Under the pieces are notes generated by a model that had not been told where the DNA came from, did not search any database, and saw only the letters and a program-made list of their open reading frames with translations. From contig VBCP01000045.1 in NCBI GenBank assembly GCA_005888925.1, positions 1-25,255 of the forward strand: 25,255 nt of DNA, read 5' to 3'. Source of the DNA: Betaproteobacteria bacterium. Its GTDB lineage: Bacteria; Pseudomonadota; Gammaproteobacteria; Burkholderiales; SG8-39. This document shows positions 1 to 7,969 of this stretch, in pieces; the first letter of the stretch is position 1; the number at the start of each line of letters is the position of its first letter. The position numbers and the translations under genes are program-made.

Positions 1-640
1 AAAGGCCGATCACCGCGACCAGGAAGTTGATGCCCCGGAAAAGCTCGCTCCAGCCGAACGTCATGCGCAACTGGCCCGAGACGGTGTCCATGCCAACGCC
101 GGCGAGCAGCAGGCCGAGCGACATCGAGATCAGCGTCTTGTGCTTTTCCTCGCGTCCCAACCCGACGAAGGAGCAGAAGGTGAGCAGGTAGACCGAGAAG
201 AATTCCGGCGGCCCGAAGCGCAGCGCGAACGAGGCGATGCCCGGCGCGAGGAACGTGATCAGCAGCACCGCGACCAACGAGCCGATGAACGACGAAGTAA
301 ACGCCGCCGTGAGGGCTTCGGCCGCCTTGCCCTGCTGCGCCATCGGATAGCCGTCGAAGGTGGTGGCGACCGACCAGGCTTCGCCGGGGATGTTGAACAG
401 GATCGAGGTGATCGCGCCGCCGAACAGCGCTCCCCAGTAGATGCAGGAGAGCATGACGATCGCCGAGGTCGGATCCATCGTGAAAGTGAGCGGCAGCAGG
501 ATCGCGACGCCGTTCGGACCGCCAAGGCCGGGCAGCACGCCGACGAAAATGCCGAGCACTAGGCCGAGCATCATCAGCGCGAGCGTCTTCCAGGTGAGAA
601 GCACGCCGAAGCCGTACATCAGGAGCTGGAACGCCTCCAT
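1..640 (-). CDS. tctA: Tripartite tricarboxylate transporter large permease TctA, partial (N-terminal 213 residues)
   Basis: Large inner-membrane subunit of a tripartite tricarboxylate transporter, which imports organic acids delivered by a periplasmic binding protein. Reading leftward from an ATG at 640-638, the frame stays open to the window edge, so the C-terminal part lies outside; full-length members have about 500 residues. The visible part has long hydrophobic stretches and the TctA-typical glycine-rich segment GVLPGLGGPNGVAILLPLTF at about residues 34-53, followed by the segment SILFNIPGEAWSVATTFDGY, also typical of the family. It starts 9 bp after the tctB stop codon and is the last visible gene of a minus-strand set: aminotransferase, tctC, tctB, tctA. 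Family assignment is firm; the substrate cannot be read from sequence. Confidence 0.93.
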   Translation of the reverse strand, partial: MEAFQLLMYGFGVLLTWKTLALMMLGLVLGIFVGVLPGLGGPNGVAILLPLTFTMDPTSAIVMLSCIYWGALFGGAITSILFNIPGEAWSVATTFDGYPMAQQGKAAEALTAAFTSSFIGSLVAVLLITFLAPGIASFALRFGPPEFFSVYLLTFCSFVGLGREEKHKTLISMSLGLLLAGVGMDTVSGQLRMTFGWSELFRGINFLVAVIGL

Positions 641-649
641 GGTTCGAGG

Positions 650-1165
650 CTAGAAGCCGAGCAGGGCTTCGAGCGGCCCCTTGGGCATGATGACGTCGAA
701 TGCGACGTCGAAAGTAACGAACATCGCCACCGAAAAGACCAGCGCAGTCACCACGGACTTCCAGACTGCAATGCGCCCCACCCAGATCATGAAACCGGCG
801 ATCAGCAGGAAGCTCGCGACGTAGAGCCCGAGCCACTGCATGAAAAGACAAAAGAGCAGCGTCGGCCCAAGCACCTGCAGCACGCGGCGGAGCTGCTCGC
901 GGCGCACGAACACCTCGCTTTCAGTGCGGCGGGCGGCGAACTCCTTGACGATGCCATAGAGGCTCGCGCCCGCGAGGATCACCGAAAGGTAGAACGGAAA
1001 GTAGCCGGCCTGCGGTCCGGTCGAATCCCAGGACATCCCGGTGCGCCAGTTGTCGAAAGCGAGCACGCCGGCGAGTGCCAGCAGCACCAGCGAGACCCCG
1101 ATGTCGACGCTACGGCTGCTGGCGACAGCCGGCGAATCGGCCGGCTGCTCTTCGGGCGCCGCCAT
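650..1165 (-). CDS. tctB: Tripartite tricarboxylate transporter small permease TctB
   Basis: Small membrane subunit of the tripartite tricarboxylate transporter, partner of TctA. It has 171 residues, normal for the family. After a short polar N-terminus comes a first membrane helix (about residues 21-38), then the family-like segment GPQAGYFPFYLSVILAGASL, then two or three further hydrophobic helices in the C-terminal half. The ATG at 1165 shares one base with the TGA of tctC (TGATG), so the two are probably translationally coupled. tctA follows after 9 bp. The sequence is weakly conserved in this family, so the call rests on topology, this glycine/proline segment and the tctC-B-A order. Confidence 0.9.
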   Translation of the reverse strand: MAAPEEQPADSPAVASSRSVDIGVSLVLLALAGVLAFDNWRTGMSWDSTGPQAGYFPFYLSVILAGASLYGIVKEFAARRTESEVFVRREQLRRVLQVLGPTLLFCLFMQWLGLYVASFLLIAGFMIWVGRIAVWKSVVTALVFSVAMFVTFDVAFDVIMPKGPLEALLGF

Positions 1166-2148
1166 CAGTTGGCGACGAAGCCCGCCTCGGTCATCAGGCT
1201 CTTATTGAGCGCGTCGTCCTCTTCCAGGAACTTGAGCATGTCCTTGCCGGTGAGGAAGATCGGCTTCAGCGCCTGCTTCTCCATGTACTCCTTGTATTCG
1301 GCGGTCTGCGTCACCTTGCGGAACAACTCGACGTAGAACGCCGCCTGATCGGCCGTCACCTTCCCGGGCAGGAACATCGCGCGCAGCATCAGGTACTGCA
1401 CGTCGAGTCCTTCCTCCTTGCAGGTCGGGACGTCGTTCCACGACTGCTTGTCGGTGACCTTGCTCTTGTACTGGATGCGCTCCTTGTCGAACACGCACAG
1501 CGCGCGCACCTGGCCGGCGCGCCAGACCTCGAGGTTCTCCGAGGGATTGTTGACGTTCGATTGCGTGTGGTTGCCGACGAGCTGCGTGGCGGCTTCGCCG
1601 CCCGACTTGTACGGCAGGTAAGCGAACTTGGCGCCGGTCTTCTTCTCGATGAATACGGTGAGCACGTGGTCCTCGCGCTTGGAGCCGGTGCCGCCCATCT
1701 TGAACGGCGGGTTGGCGGCCTTTGCGGCGGCGATGAAATCCTTCACGTTGGCGTGCGGCAGCGTGGTGTTGTCCCATAGGATGAACTGGTCGAGCGCCAC
1801 CACCGACACCGGAGTCAACTCGCGCCAGTTGAAGGGAATCTTCGCCGACAGCGGCAGCATGTAGATGAGCGAGTAGGCGATCAGCACTCTGTTCGGATCG
1901 CCGGCGCTCGACTTCATGTACATCAGCGCCTCGGCGCCCGAGGCGCCGCCCTTGAGCGACACGACCATCGGCTGCTTCATCAGGCTGTTTTTCTGGATCG
2001 CCGCCTGCATCATCCGAGCCATCTGGTCGGATGCGCCCCCAGCCCCGGCGGCCACCACGATCTCGACCGGCTTGGTCGGCTCCCATGCCAGCGCGGAGCC
2101 GCTCAGCGCGAGGGCGGCAAGCCCTGCGGTCACAACGCGAATCGTCAT
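1165..2148 (-). CDS. tctC: Bug-family periplasmic solute-binding protein TctC
   Basis: Periplasmic binding protein of the tripartite tricarboxylate transporter (Bug family), 327 residues. A Sec signal peptide spans residues 1-21 with likely cleavage after SALA; there is no lipobox Cys, so it should be soluble. The mature start (WEPTKPVEIVVAAGAGGASD) matches the Bug pattern in which a PxK-P-[IV] strand leads into a glycine-rich loop that contacts the ligand carboxylate. The start has a strong ribosome binding site, AGGAGGAGG, ending about 6 bases before the ATG. Bug proteins are greatly expanded in Burkholderiales and bind diverse carboxylates, so the ligand is unknown. The aminotransferase gene just upstream on the same strand suggests an organic acid that yields glyoxylate or another 2-oxoacid (inference). 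Confidence 0.93.
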   Translation of the reverse strand: MTIRVVTAGLAALALSGSALAWEPTKPVEIVVAAGAGGASDQMARMMQAAIQKNSLMKQPMVVSLKGGASGAEALMYMKSSAGDPNRVLIAYSLIYMLPLSAKIPFNWRELTPVSVVALDQFILWDNTTLPHANVKDFIAAAKAANPPFKMGGTGSKREDHVLTVFIEKKTGAKFAYLPYKSGGEAATQLVGNHTQSNVNNPSENLEVWRAGQVRALCVFDKERIQYKSKVTDKQSWNDVPTCKEEGLDVQYLMLRAMFLPGKVTADQAAFYVELFRKVTQTAEYKEYMEKQALKPIFLTGKDMLKFLEEDDALNKSLMTEAGFVAN

Positions 2149-2182
2149 CTTTATCCTCCTCCTGGTTTTGCTCGTGGTGCTG

Positions 2183-3382
2183 CTAGGCGACTTTGCGGGC
2201 CGGCGCCTTCGCGCACTCCGAGAGATACTCCATCGCGGCTTTCACGCCCTCCTTTTTCACCGGAACCGCGGCGAGCGCAAGCCCCATTTCGACGCCGGCG
2301 AGCGTGCCCATCAGCATCAGATCGTTGAAATCGCCGAGATGCCCGATGCGGAACATCTTGCCGCCGAGCTTGGTGAGGCCGGTACCGAGCGATAGATCGA
2401 AGGCATCGAGGATCACCTTGCGCACCCGGTCGGCATCCTGGCCGGCCGGCATCAGCACTCCAGTGAGCGAGGCCGATTGCTCGCGCGGATCAAGCGCGAA
2501 CACTTCGAGGCCCCAGGCGCGCACTGCGCGCCGCGTCGCTTCGGCGTGGCGCTGGTGGCGCGCGAACACTGCATCGAAGCCCTCCTCGTCGAGCAGCATC
2601 TTCAGCGCCTCGGCCAGCCCGTACAGCAGGTTGGTCGCCGGCGTGTACGGGAAGTAGCCGTTCTTGCCGTTGGCGATCATTTCATCCCAGGCCCAATAGC
2701 TGCGCGGCAGCCGCGCTGATTTGCCGGCCGCGAGCGCCTTGGGCGAGACGCAATTGAAGGAGAGTCCCGGCGGCAGCATCAGGCCTTTCTGCGAACCGGC
2801 AACCGTGACGTCCACGCCCCACTCGTCGTGCCGATAGTCCATCGATGCCAGGGACGAGATGGTGTCGACCATGAACAGCGCCGGGTGACCCGCCGCGTCG
2901 ATCGCGCGGCGCACCTCCGCGATGCGCGAGGTGACGCCGGTCGAGGTTTCGTTGTGCACCAGGCCTACCGCCTTGATGCGCTTCTGCGCATCCGCGCGCA
3001 GGCGCTTCTCGATCGCCTCGGGGTCGGCGCCGCGGCGCCAGTCGCCGGCAATGAACTCCACCTCCAGTCCGAGCTTGGCCGCCATCTTCTGCCACAGCGT
3101 CGCGAAGTGCCCAGTCTCATACATCAGCACGCGATCGCCGGGCGAGAGCGTGTTGACGAGTGCGGCCTCCCAGGCGCCGGTGCCCGAGGCCGGATAGATC
3201 ACCACCTCGCCCTGCGTGCTTTTGAACACGCGCTTCAGGCCCGCGAGCACGCTCTTGCCGAGCGTCGCGAATTCGGGTCCGCGGTGATCGATCGTCGGGA
3301 AGTCGATCGCGCGCAGCACGCGATCGGGGACATTCGTGGGTCCCGGTATCTGGAGAAAGTGGCGGCCGGCGCGTCGAGGCAT
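2183..3382 (-). CDS. Serine--glyoxylate / alanine--glyoxylate aminotransferase (class V, PLP-dependent)
   Basis: Class V pyridoxal-phosphate aminotransferase of 399 residues. Known relatives transfer the amino group of serine or alanine to glyoxylate, giving glycine, in the cytoplasm. The N-terminus carries LQIPGPTNVPDRV (about residues 10-22), typical of the serine-glyoxylate group. SGTGAWEAAL (about 66-75) lies in the cofactor phosphate region, D173 in MVDTISS should contact the pyridine nitrogen, and K199 in GSQKGLMLPPG is the expected Schiff-base lysine. It heads the minus-strand set with tctC-tctB-tctA, 34 bp upstream of tctC. Its start codon is only 24 bp from the divergent dehydrogenase start. 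There is no ribosome binding site, and a TAGAAT box lies 6 bases before the ATG, so the mRNA may be leaderless. The exact amino donor is not determinable here. Confidence 0.92.
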   Translation of the reverse strand: MPRRAGRHFLQIPGPTNVPDRVLRAIDFPTIDHRGPEFATLGKSVLAGLKRVFKSTQGEVVIYPASGTGAWEAALVNTLSPGDRVLMYETGHFATLWQKMAAKLGLEVEFIAGDWRRGADPEAIEKRLRADAQKRIKAVGLVHNETSTGVTSRIAEVRRAIDAAGHPALFMVDTISSLASMDYRHDEWGVDVTVAGSQKGLMLPPGLSFNCVSPKALAAGKSARLPRSYWAWDEMIANGKNGYFPYTPATNLLYGLAEALKMLLDEEGFDAVFARHQRHAEATRRAVRAWGLEVFALDPREQSASLTGVLMPAGQDADRVRKVILDAFDLSLGTGLTKLGGKMFRIGHLGDFNDLMLMGTLAGVEMGLALAAVPVKKEGVKAAMEYLSECAKAPARKVA

Positions 3383-3406
3383 TGCGGTATTCTAACTGTG
3401 GCCTCG
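3383..3406. promoter_or_regulatory. Compact divergent promoter with overlapping -10 boxes on both strands
   Basis: Only 24 bp separate the two divergent start codons. At 3388-3394 the sequence TATTCTA reads TATTCT on the plus strand (4 of 6 to TATAAT) and TAGAAT on the minus strand at 3394-3389 (5 of 6). On the minus strand the box ends 6 bases before the aminotransferase ATG, so transcription would start at or next to the ATG. On the plus strand transcription would start near 3400, a few bases before ATG 3407. No good -35 is found at 16-18 bp on either side. The promoter role is inference. Confidence 0.45.
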
Positions 3407-6217
3407 ATGAACGCTCCCTTGATCCCTGTCAAGTTCATGCCCAGCGAACGCTCGTCTCTCGCCGCGCGACTGCGCATGGAATTGGACGCCGAGATTTTGT
3501 TCGACGCGGCGAGTCGGGGCCGCTATTCCACCGACGCCTCCATCTACCAGCTCGAGCCGCTCGGCGTCGTCGTGCCGCGCAGCGAAGACGCGGTACGCGG
3601 GGCCCTCGCCATCGCCGCCGAGGAAGGCGTGCCGATCCTGGCGCGCGGCGCCGGCAGCTCGCAATGCGGGCAGGCGGTGGGCAAGGCGCTGATCATCGAT
3701 CACAGCAAGCACCTGAACCAGATCATCGAAGTGGACGGCGCGCGCGCGGTGGTGCAACCGGGCGTGGTGCTCGATCAGCTCAACGCCGCGCTGCGGCCCA
3801 AGGGATGGTGGTTTCCGGTCGACGTGTCGACGAGTGCCCAGGCGACCATCGGCGGCATGGCAGGCAACAACTCCTGCGGCTCGCGCTCGATCGCCTACGG
3901 CAACATGGTGCACAACGTGCTCGCGATCGATGCGTGCACCGTCGGCGGCGAGCGCTGGCGCTTCGGCCCGATGGACGAGGTAGGCGGGCCGCCGGAGTAC
4001 CGCGCATTTGTCTCCAGACTCAAAGCACTGTACGAGCGTGAGAAGGCGGAAATCGAAGCGCGCTTTCCCAAACTCCTGCGCAAGGTCGCCGGGTATAACC
4101 TCGACCATCTCGGCCCGCCGTATGCCAACGCAGCTCACCTGCTGGTGGGCTCGGAAGGCACCCTCGCCTACTCGGAGCGGCTGCATCTCAAGCTCTCGCG
4201 AATCCCGGCGAAGCGCGCGCTCGGCGTGTGCCACTTCGCGAAGTTCCATACGGCGATGGAGCTGACGCAGCACATCGTCAAGCTCGGTCCGAGCGCGGTC
4301 GAGCTGGTCGACCGCACCATGATCGGTCTCGCGCGCGACATTGCCGCCTTTCGCAAGACGGTCGACGCATTCATCAAGGGCGACCCCGAGGCCATTCTGC
4401 TGGTCGAATTCTCCGGCGAGGAGGACCAGCTGCCGCGGCTCAAGCAGCTCACGGCGCTGATGGGCGATCTCGGCATGCCCGGCAGCGTGGTCGAGGTCGC
4501 CGATGCGGCCGCGCAGCGCGCGCTTTGGGAAATGCGCAAGGCCGGCCTGAACATCATGATGTCGATGAAGGGTGACGGCAAGCCGGTCTCCTTCATCGAG
4601 GACTGCGCCGTGCCGCTCGAGCACCTCGCTGAGTACACCGCGCGACTGACCGCGGTGTTCGAAAAGCACGGCACGCGCGGCACCTGGTATGCGCATGCTT
4701 CGGTCGGCACGCTCCACGTGCGGCCGATCCTCGACATGCGGCGCGACGGTGCCTTGAAAATGCGCGCCATCGCGGAAGAAGCCTGCGCGATGGTGAAGCA
4801 GTACAAGGGCGCGTACTCGGGCGAGCACGGCGACGGTCTGGTGCGCTCGGAATGGATCGCGCCCTTCTTCGGCCCGCGCCTGACCGCGGCGCTCGGCGAG
4901 ATCAAGTCCTGGCTCGACCCGCGCGGCCTGATGAACCCCGGCAAGATCGTCGATCCGCCGAAGATGGACGACGCGTCGCTGTTTCGCTTCAAGCCGGGCT
5001 ATGCCACCGAGGTGCCGGCTACTGCGCTGGATTGGAGCGAATGGGGCGGCTACGACAAGGCCGTCGAGATGTGCAACAACAACGGCCATTGCCGCAAGTT
5101 CGACGCCGGGACGATGTGCCCCTCATACCGCGCGACGCACGACGAGATCCATCTCACCCGCGGGCGCGCCAACACCCTGCGCCTCGCGCTTTCCGGACAG
5201 CTCGGCGCCGAAGGCGACCAGGCGGTGAAGGAAGCCCTCGATCTTTGCGTGTCGTGCAAGGGCTGCAAGCGCGAATGCCCGACCGGCGTCGACATGGCGC
5301 GTATGAAGATCGAGTTCCTCGCGCAGTACAACGGCAAGCACGGCTTCAGCGCACGCGACCGCGCTGTGGCTTATCTGCCGCGCTATGCAGCACTGGCTGC
5401 TGCTTTCGCGCCGCTCGCGAATACCGCTACGCGCGTGCTGCAAAGGCCGCTCGGCTTCGCGGCGCGCCCGCTGCCGCGCTGGCGCCGCGACTATTTCCGC
5501 GACACGGGTGTCGAAGACGGCGACGTGCTCCTGTTCGTCGACACCTTCAACCGGTACTTCGAGCCCGAGAATGCGCACGCCGCGAAGGCGGTGCTTGAAG
5601 CGGCCGGCTACCGCGTGCAAGTCCCTGCAGGTTTGTGTTGCGGACGCACTTTCCTCTCGGTCGGCATGGTCGATCAGGCGAGGCGCGAAGCGCAGCGCGT
5701 GCTCGAGGTGCTGGGCCCGGCGCTCGCGCGCGGCGTACCGGTGATCGGACTGGAGCCCTCGTGCCTGCTTTCGCTGCGCGATGAATTCCCGGTGCTGGTA
5801 AAGGGAGCAGAAGCGCTGGCGCAGAACTCGTTCCTGCTGGAGGAGTTCCTCGCGCGCAAGCCCGGCCGGCTCAAGTTCCGGGAGATGAAGCAGGGCGTGC
5901 TGCTCCACGGCCACTGCCACCAGAAAGCATTCGATGCAATGCCGGCCGTGCACAAACTGTTGGCGATGGTGCCGGGGCTGACGGTGAAAACCATAGAGGC
6001 GAGCTGCTGCGGCATGGCCGGCAGCTTCGGCTACGAGGCCGAGCACGTGGAGATGTCCATGAAGATGGCGGAGATGACGCTGTTGCCTGCGATCCGCAAC
6101 GCCCCGCACGACATGCTGGTCGCCGACGGCACGAGCTGTCGGCATCAGATCGCGGACGGCACCGGGCGCCATGCGCTGCACGTCGCTCGCGTGCTCGAGG
6201 CCGCACTCAGCGCCTAG
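3407..6217 (+). CDS. FAD-binding and 4Fe-4S 2-hydroxyacid dehydrogenase (YdiJ/GlcD-GlcF-like fusion)
   Basis: Predicted flavin and iron-sulfur dehydrogenase of 936 residues that oxidises a 2-hydroxyacid and passes electrons on to the respiratory chain. Domains in order: FAD-binding PCMH-type domain with RGAGSS at about residue 80 and IGGMAGNNSCGSRS at about 148; FAD-oxidase C-terminal domain ending in GEHGDGLVRSEW at about 472; ferredoxin-like domain with MCNNNGHC near 555 and a CxxCxxCxxxCP cluster motif (CVSCKGCKRECP) near 614; and two CCG motifs, CCGRT near 744 and CCGMAGSFG near 866. This is the GlcD plus GlcF layout in one chain, as in E. coli YdiJ and similar D-lactate or D-2-hydroxyglutarate dehydrogenases. 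The frame is open upstream, but ATG 3407 fits domain length; GTG 3398 and ATG 3437 are alternatives. The 3' end overlaps lgt by 11 bp, tail to tail. Substrate is not determinable; glycolate or D-lactate are reasonable candidates. Confidence 0.92.
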   Translation: MNAPLIPVKFMPSERSSLAARLRMELDAEILFDAASRGRYSTDASIYQLEPLGVVVPRSEDAVRGALAIAAEEGVPILARGAGSSQCGQAVGKALIIDHSKHLNQIIEVDGARAVVQPGVVLDQLNAALRPKGWWFPVDVSTSAQATIGGMAGNNSCGSRSIAYGNMVHNVLAIDACTVGGERWRFGPMDEVGGPPEYRAFVSRLKALYEREKAEIEARFPKLLRKVAGYNLDHLGPPYANAAHLLVGSEGTLAYSERLHLKLSRIPAKRALGVCHFAKFHTAMELTQHIVKLGPSAVELVDRTMIGLARDIAAFRKTVDAFIKGDPEAILLVEFSGEEDQLPRLKQLTALMGDLGMPGSVVEVADAAAQRALWEMRKAGLNIMMSMKGDGKPVSFIEDCAVPLEHLAEYTARLTAVFEKHGTRGTWYAHASVGTLHVRPILDMRRDGALKMRAIAEEACAMVKQYKGAYSGEHGDGLVRSEWIAPFFGPRLTAALGEIKSWLDPRGLMNPGKIVDPPKMDDASLFRFKPGYATEVPATALDWSEWGGYDKAVEMCNNNGHCRKFDAGTMCPSYRATHDEIHLTRGRANTLRLALSGQLGAEGDQAVKEALDLCVSCKGCKRECPTGVDMARMKIEFLAQYNGKHGFSARDRAVAYLPRYAALAAAFAPLANTATRVLQRPLGFAARPLPRWRRDYFRDTGVEDGDVLLFVDTFNRYFEPENAHAAKAVLEAAGYRVQVPAGLCCGRTFLSVGMVDQARREAQRVLEVLGPALARGVPVIGLEPSCLLSLRDEFPVLVKGAEALAQNSFLLEEFLARKPGRLKFREMKQGVLLHGHCHQKAFDAMPAVHKLLAMVPGLTVKTIEASCCGMAGSFGYEAEHVEMSMKMAEMTLLPAIRNAPHDMLVADGTSCRHQIADGTGRHALHVARVLEAALSA

Positions 6218-6983
6218 CGGTGCTCCAAAACCAGAGGGCAAGGCCACCGGCGATCATCGGCAGGCACAGCCATTGGCCCATCGTCAGGCCGAACGCGAGA
6301 TAACCGAGAAACGCGTCGGGCTCGCGCGCAAACTCAGCGACGAAGCGCAGCGCGCCATAGCCGATCAGGAAAAGCGCGGACACCTGCCCGCGCGGGCGCG
6401 GCCTCGCCGAGAACCACCACAGCAGCACGAACAGCGCAATGCCCTCGAGCGCGAATTGGTAGAGCTGCGACGGATGGCGCGGCAGCTCGCCGGCGTTGCG
6501 AAACAGCATCCCCCACGGCAGCGTCGTGCTGCGGCCCCAGAGCTCGCCGTTGATGAAATTACCCATGCGCCCCGCGGCGATGCCGAGCGGCACCAGCGGC
6601 GCCACGAAGTCCATCAGGCGCAGATAATCGATGCGATGGCGCCACGCGGCGAAGCTCATCGCGAGCATCACGCCAAGCAGCCCGCCGTGGAACGACATGC
6701 CTCCCTGCCACACGGCGAAGATCTCCAGCGGATGGCTCGCGTAGTGCCCGGGCTTGTAGAACAGCACGTAGCCCAGGCGCCCGCCGAGAATCACGCCGAG
6801 CACCGCGAGAAACAAGAGATCGTCGAACTGCGCGCGCGTCACGGGCGCGAGGCCCTTGCCGATGCGCCGCAGGCCGAGCCACCAGCCGGCGGCGAAGCCG
6901 AGCAGGTACATGAGGCCGTACCAGCGCACCGCGAGGGGCCCCACGGAAAAAGCGATCGGATCGATGTCCGGATGGACCAGCAC
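6207..6983 (-). CDS. lgt: Prolipoprotein diacylglyceryl transferase
   Basis: Inner-membrane enzyme that transfers diacylglycerol from phosphatidylglycerol to the lipobox cysteine of prolipoproteins, the first step of lipoprotein maturation. The product is 258 residues with about seven hydrophobic segments, the usual size. The signature GRMGNFINGELWGR lies at about residues 138-151, with the conserved HGG at 99-101 (SFHGGLLG) and a late RFVAEFAREPD segment. The start is GTG 6983, giving MLVHPDIDPIAFSVGPLAVRWYG, the characteristic Lgt N-terminus; the frame is open far upstream, but that part is antisense noise within the LysR gene. It begins 2 bases after the LysR stop codon, so it is probably co-transcribed with that gene. 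The 3' end overlaps the dehydrogenase gene by 11 bp. Confidence 0.97.
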   Translation of the reverse strand: MLVHPDIDPIAFSVGPLAVRWYGLMYLLGFAAGWWLGLRRIGKGLAPVTRAQFDDLLFLAVLGVILGGRLGYVLFYKPGHYASHPLEIFAVWQGGMSFHGGLLGVMLAMSFAAWRHRIDYLRLMDFVAPLVPLGIAAGRMGNFINGELWGRSTTLPWGMLFRNAGELPRHPSQLYQFALEGIALFVLLWWFSARPRPRGQVSALFLIGYGALRFVAEFAREPDAFLGYLAFGLTMGQWLCLPMIAGGLALWFWSTARR

Positions 6984-6985
6984 GG

Positions 6986-7882
6986 CTAAGGCGCCAGGCT
7001 TCGCGCGAGCGCGACGAATTCGCGTCCCGGCGCGTCGAGCGTGCCGCGGCGCCACGCGAGCCACAGGTCGAGGCGCGGATGGCGCTCGGCGAGCTCGCGG
7101 TAGACCACGCCGCGGCGCCCGAGATTCGACACCGAAGCGGGCACGACCGCTGCACCGAGCCCGCTTGACACGAGGCTCACCACCGTCTGCATCTGGATCG
7201 CCTCCTGGGCGATGTTGAGGGACATGCCGGCCTGCGCGGCCAGCTGCGCGACGATATCGTACAAGCGCGGCGCGATCTGCCGCGGAATGGTGACGAACGG
7301 TTCGCCGGCCAGCTGCGCCAGCGCGAGCTTGCCGCTGCCGGCGGCAAGGCGGTGCTTCGCCGCCAGCGCGACGACAAAGCGCTCGCGCTGCACGACGAGG
7401 TGCTCGAGCCGCGCCGCGCCGGCCACCGGCGGCAGCAGCAGGCCGAAGTCGAGCTCGCCCGCGGCGAGCGCTGCGGCCTGGTCCGGCGACAGCATTTCGC
7501 GCAGCGCGAGCCGCACGCACGGCTGCGCGCTCTTGTAGGCCTTGAGCAGGCCCGGCAGCACGCCGTAGTCGGCGAGCGAGACGAAGCCGATGCGCAGCCG
7601 CGCGTGCGCTCCCGCGGCCATCGCGCGCAGCTCGTGGACGGTGCGCTCGAGATGGCCGGTCACGCGCCGCGCCTCCTCCAAGAGGCGCGTGCCCTGCGGC
7701 GTGAGCTCGACGCGTCGCCGGCTGCGAGTGAAAAGCGCGACGCCGAGCTGATCCTCGAGCGCGCGAATCGCGCGCGACAGCGGCGGCTGCGAGATGTGCA
7801 GCGCCTCGGCGGCGCGGCCGAAATGCAGCCGCTCGGCGACCGCCACGAAATACCGCAACTGCCGTAAATCGGGCAGATTCAT
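6986..7882 (-). CDS. LysR-family transcriptional regulator
   Basis: LysR-type regulator of 298 residues. The winged helix-turn-helix spans about residues 4-63: MNLPDLRQLRYFVAVAERLH, then FGRAAEALHISQPPLSRAI, then the wing around LGVALFTRSRRRVELT. The remainder is a periplasmic-binding-protein-like effector domain. The gene lies between ilvD (divergent, 87 bp between start codons) and lgt (2 bp downstream, same strand). Such regulators usually control the divergent neighbour and themselves, so ilvD is the obvious candidate target. The effector could be a branched-chain amino acid intermediate, but nothing in the sequence proves it. A T-N11-A inverted repeat overlaps its own start codon (7881-7895), suggesting autorepression. 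The target assignment is inference. Confidence 0.93.
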   Translation of the reverse strand: MNLPDLRQLRYFVAVAERLHFGRAAEALHISQPPLSRAIRALEDQLGVALFTRSRRRVELTPQGTRLLEEARRVTGHLERTVHELRAMAAGAHARLRIGFVSLADYGVLPGLLKAYKSAQPCVRLALREMLSPDQAAALAAGELDFGLLLPPVAGAARLEHLVVQRERFVVALAAKHRLAAGSGKLALAQLAGEPFVTIPRQIAPRLYDIVAQLAAQAGMSLNIAQEAIQMQTVVSLVSSGLGAAVVPASVSNLGRRGVVYRELAERHPRLDLWLAWRRGTLDAPGREFVALARSLAP

Positions 7883-7895
7883 ACCGCAAGGGTAT
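7881..7895. promoter_or_regulatory. LysR-type T-N11-A operator candidate over the lysR-type gene start
   Basis: ATACCGCAAGGGTAT is a 5-bp inverted repeat (ATACC / GGTAT) with a 5-bp centre. It contains the LysR box form T-N11-A (T7882 to A7894). The left arm overlaps the first two bases of the LysR start codon. On the minus strand TGTAAT (7898-7893, 5 of 6 to TATAAT) lies next to it as a possible -10, so binding would block that gene's own transcription. Binding is inferred. Confidence 0.45.
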
Positions 7896-7969
7896 TACAC
7901 GCGCACGCCGATGGCATTGGCCGCGCGGCCGGCGCGGGCGCAAAATCGCCGGCTCGAGGAGGACTCCCC

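Noticed and set aside
3427..3432. Perfect TTGACA (minus strand) as -35 for the aminotransferase gene
   Set aside because: It is 32 bp from the TAGAAT box and no -10 lies at 16-18 bp from it, so the match is probably chance within the dehydrogenase coding region.
3392..5089. Long minus-strand open frame (565 codons) opposite the dehydrogenase
   Set aside because: It is antisense to a clearly conserved FAD/Fe-S enzyme, and its translation is His/Arg/Ala-rich low-information sequence typical of GC-rich shadow frames.
7919..7930. Palindrome GGCCGCGCGGCC between the LysR gene and ilvD
   Set aside because: In DNA this rich in GC, short GC-only palindromes occur often by chance, and it is not of the LysR box type.
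6984..7943. Upstream extension of the lgt frame to 578 codons
   Set aside because: The extension overlaps the LysR gene in another frame and is Arg/Ala-rich; Lgt homology begins exactly at GTG 6983.
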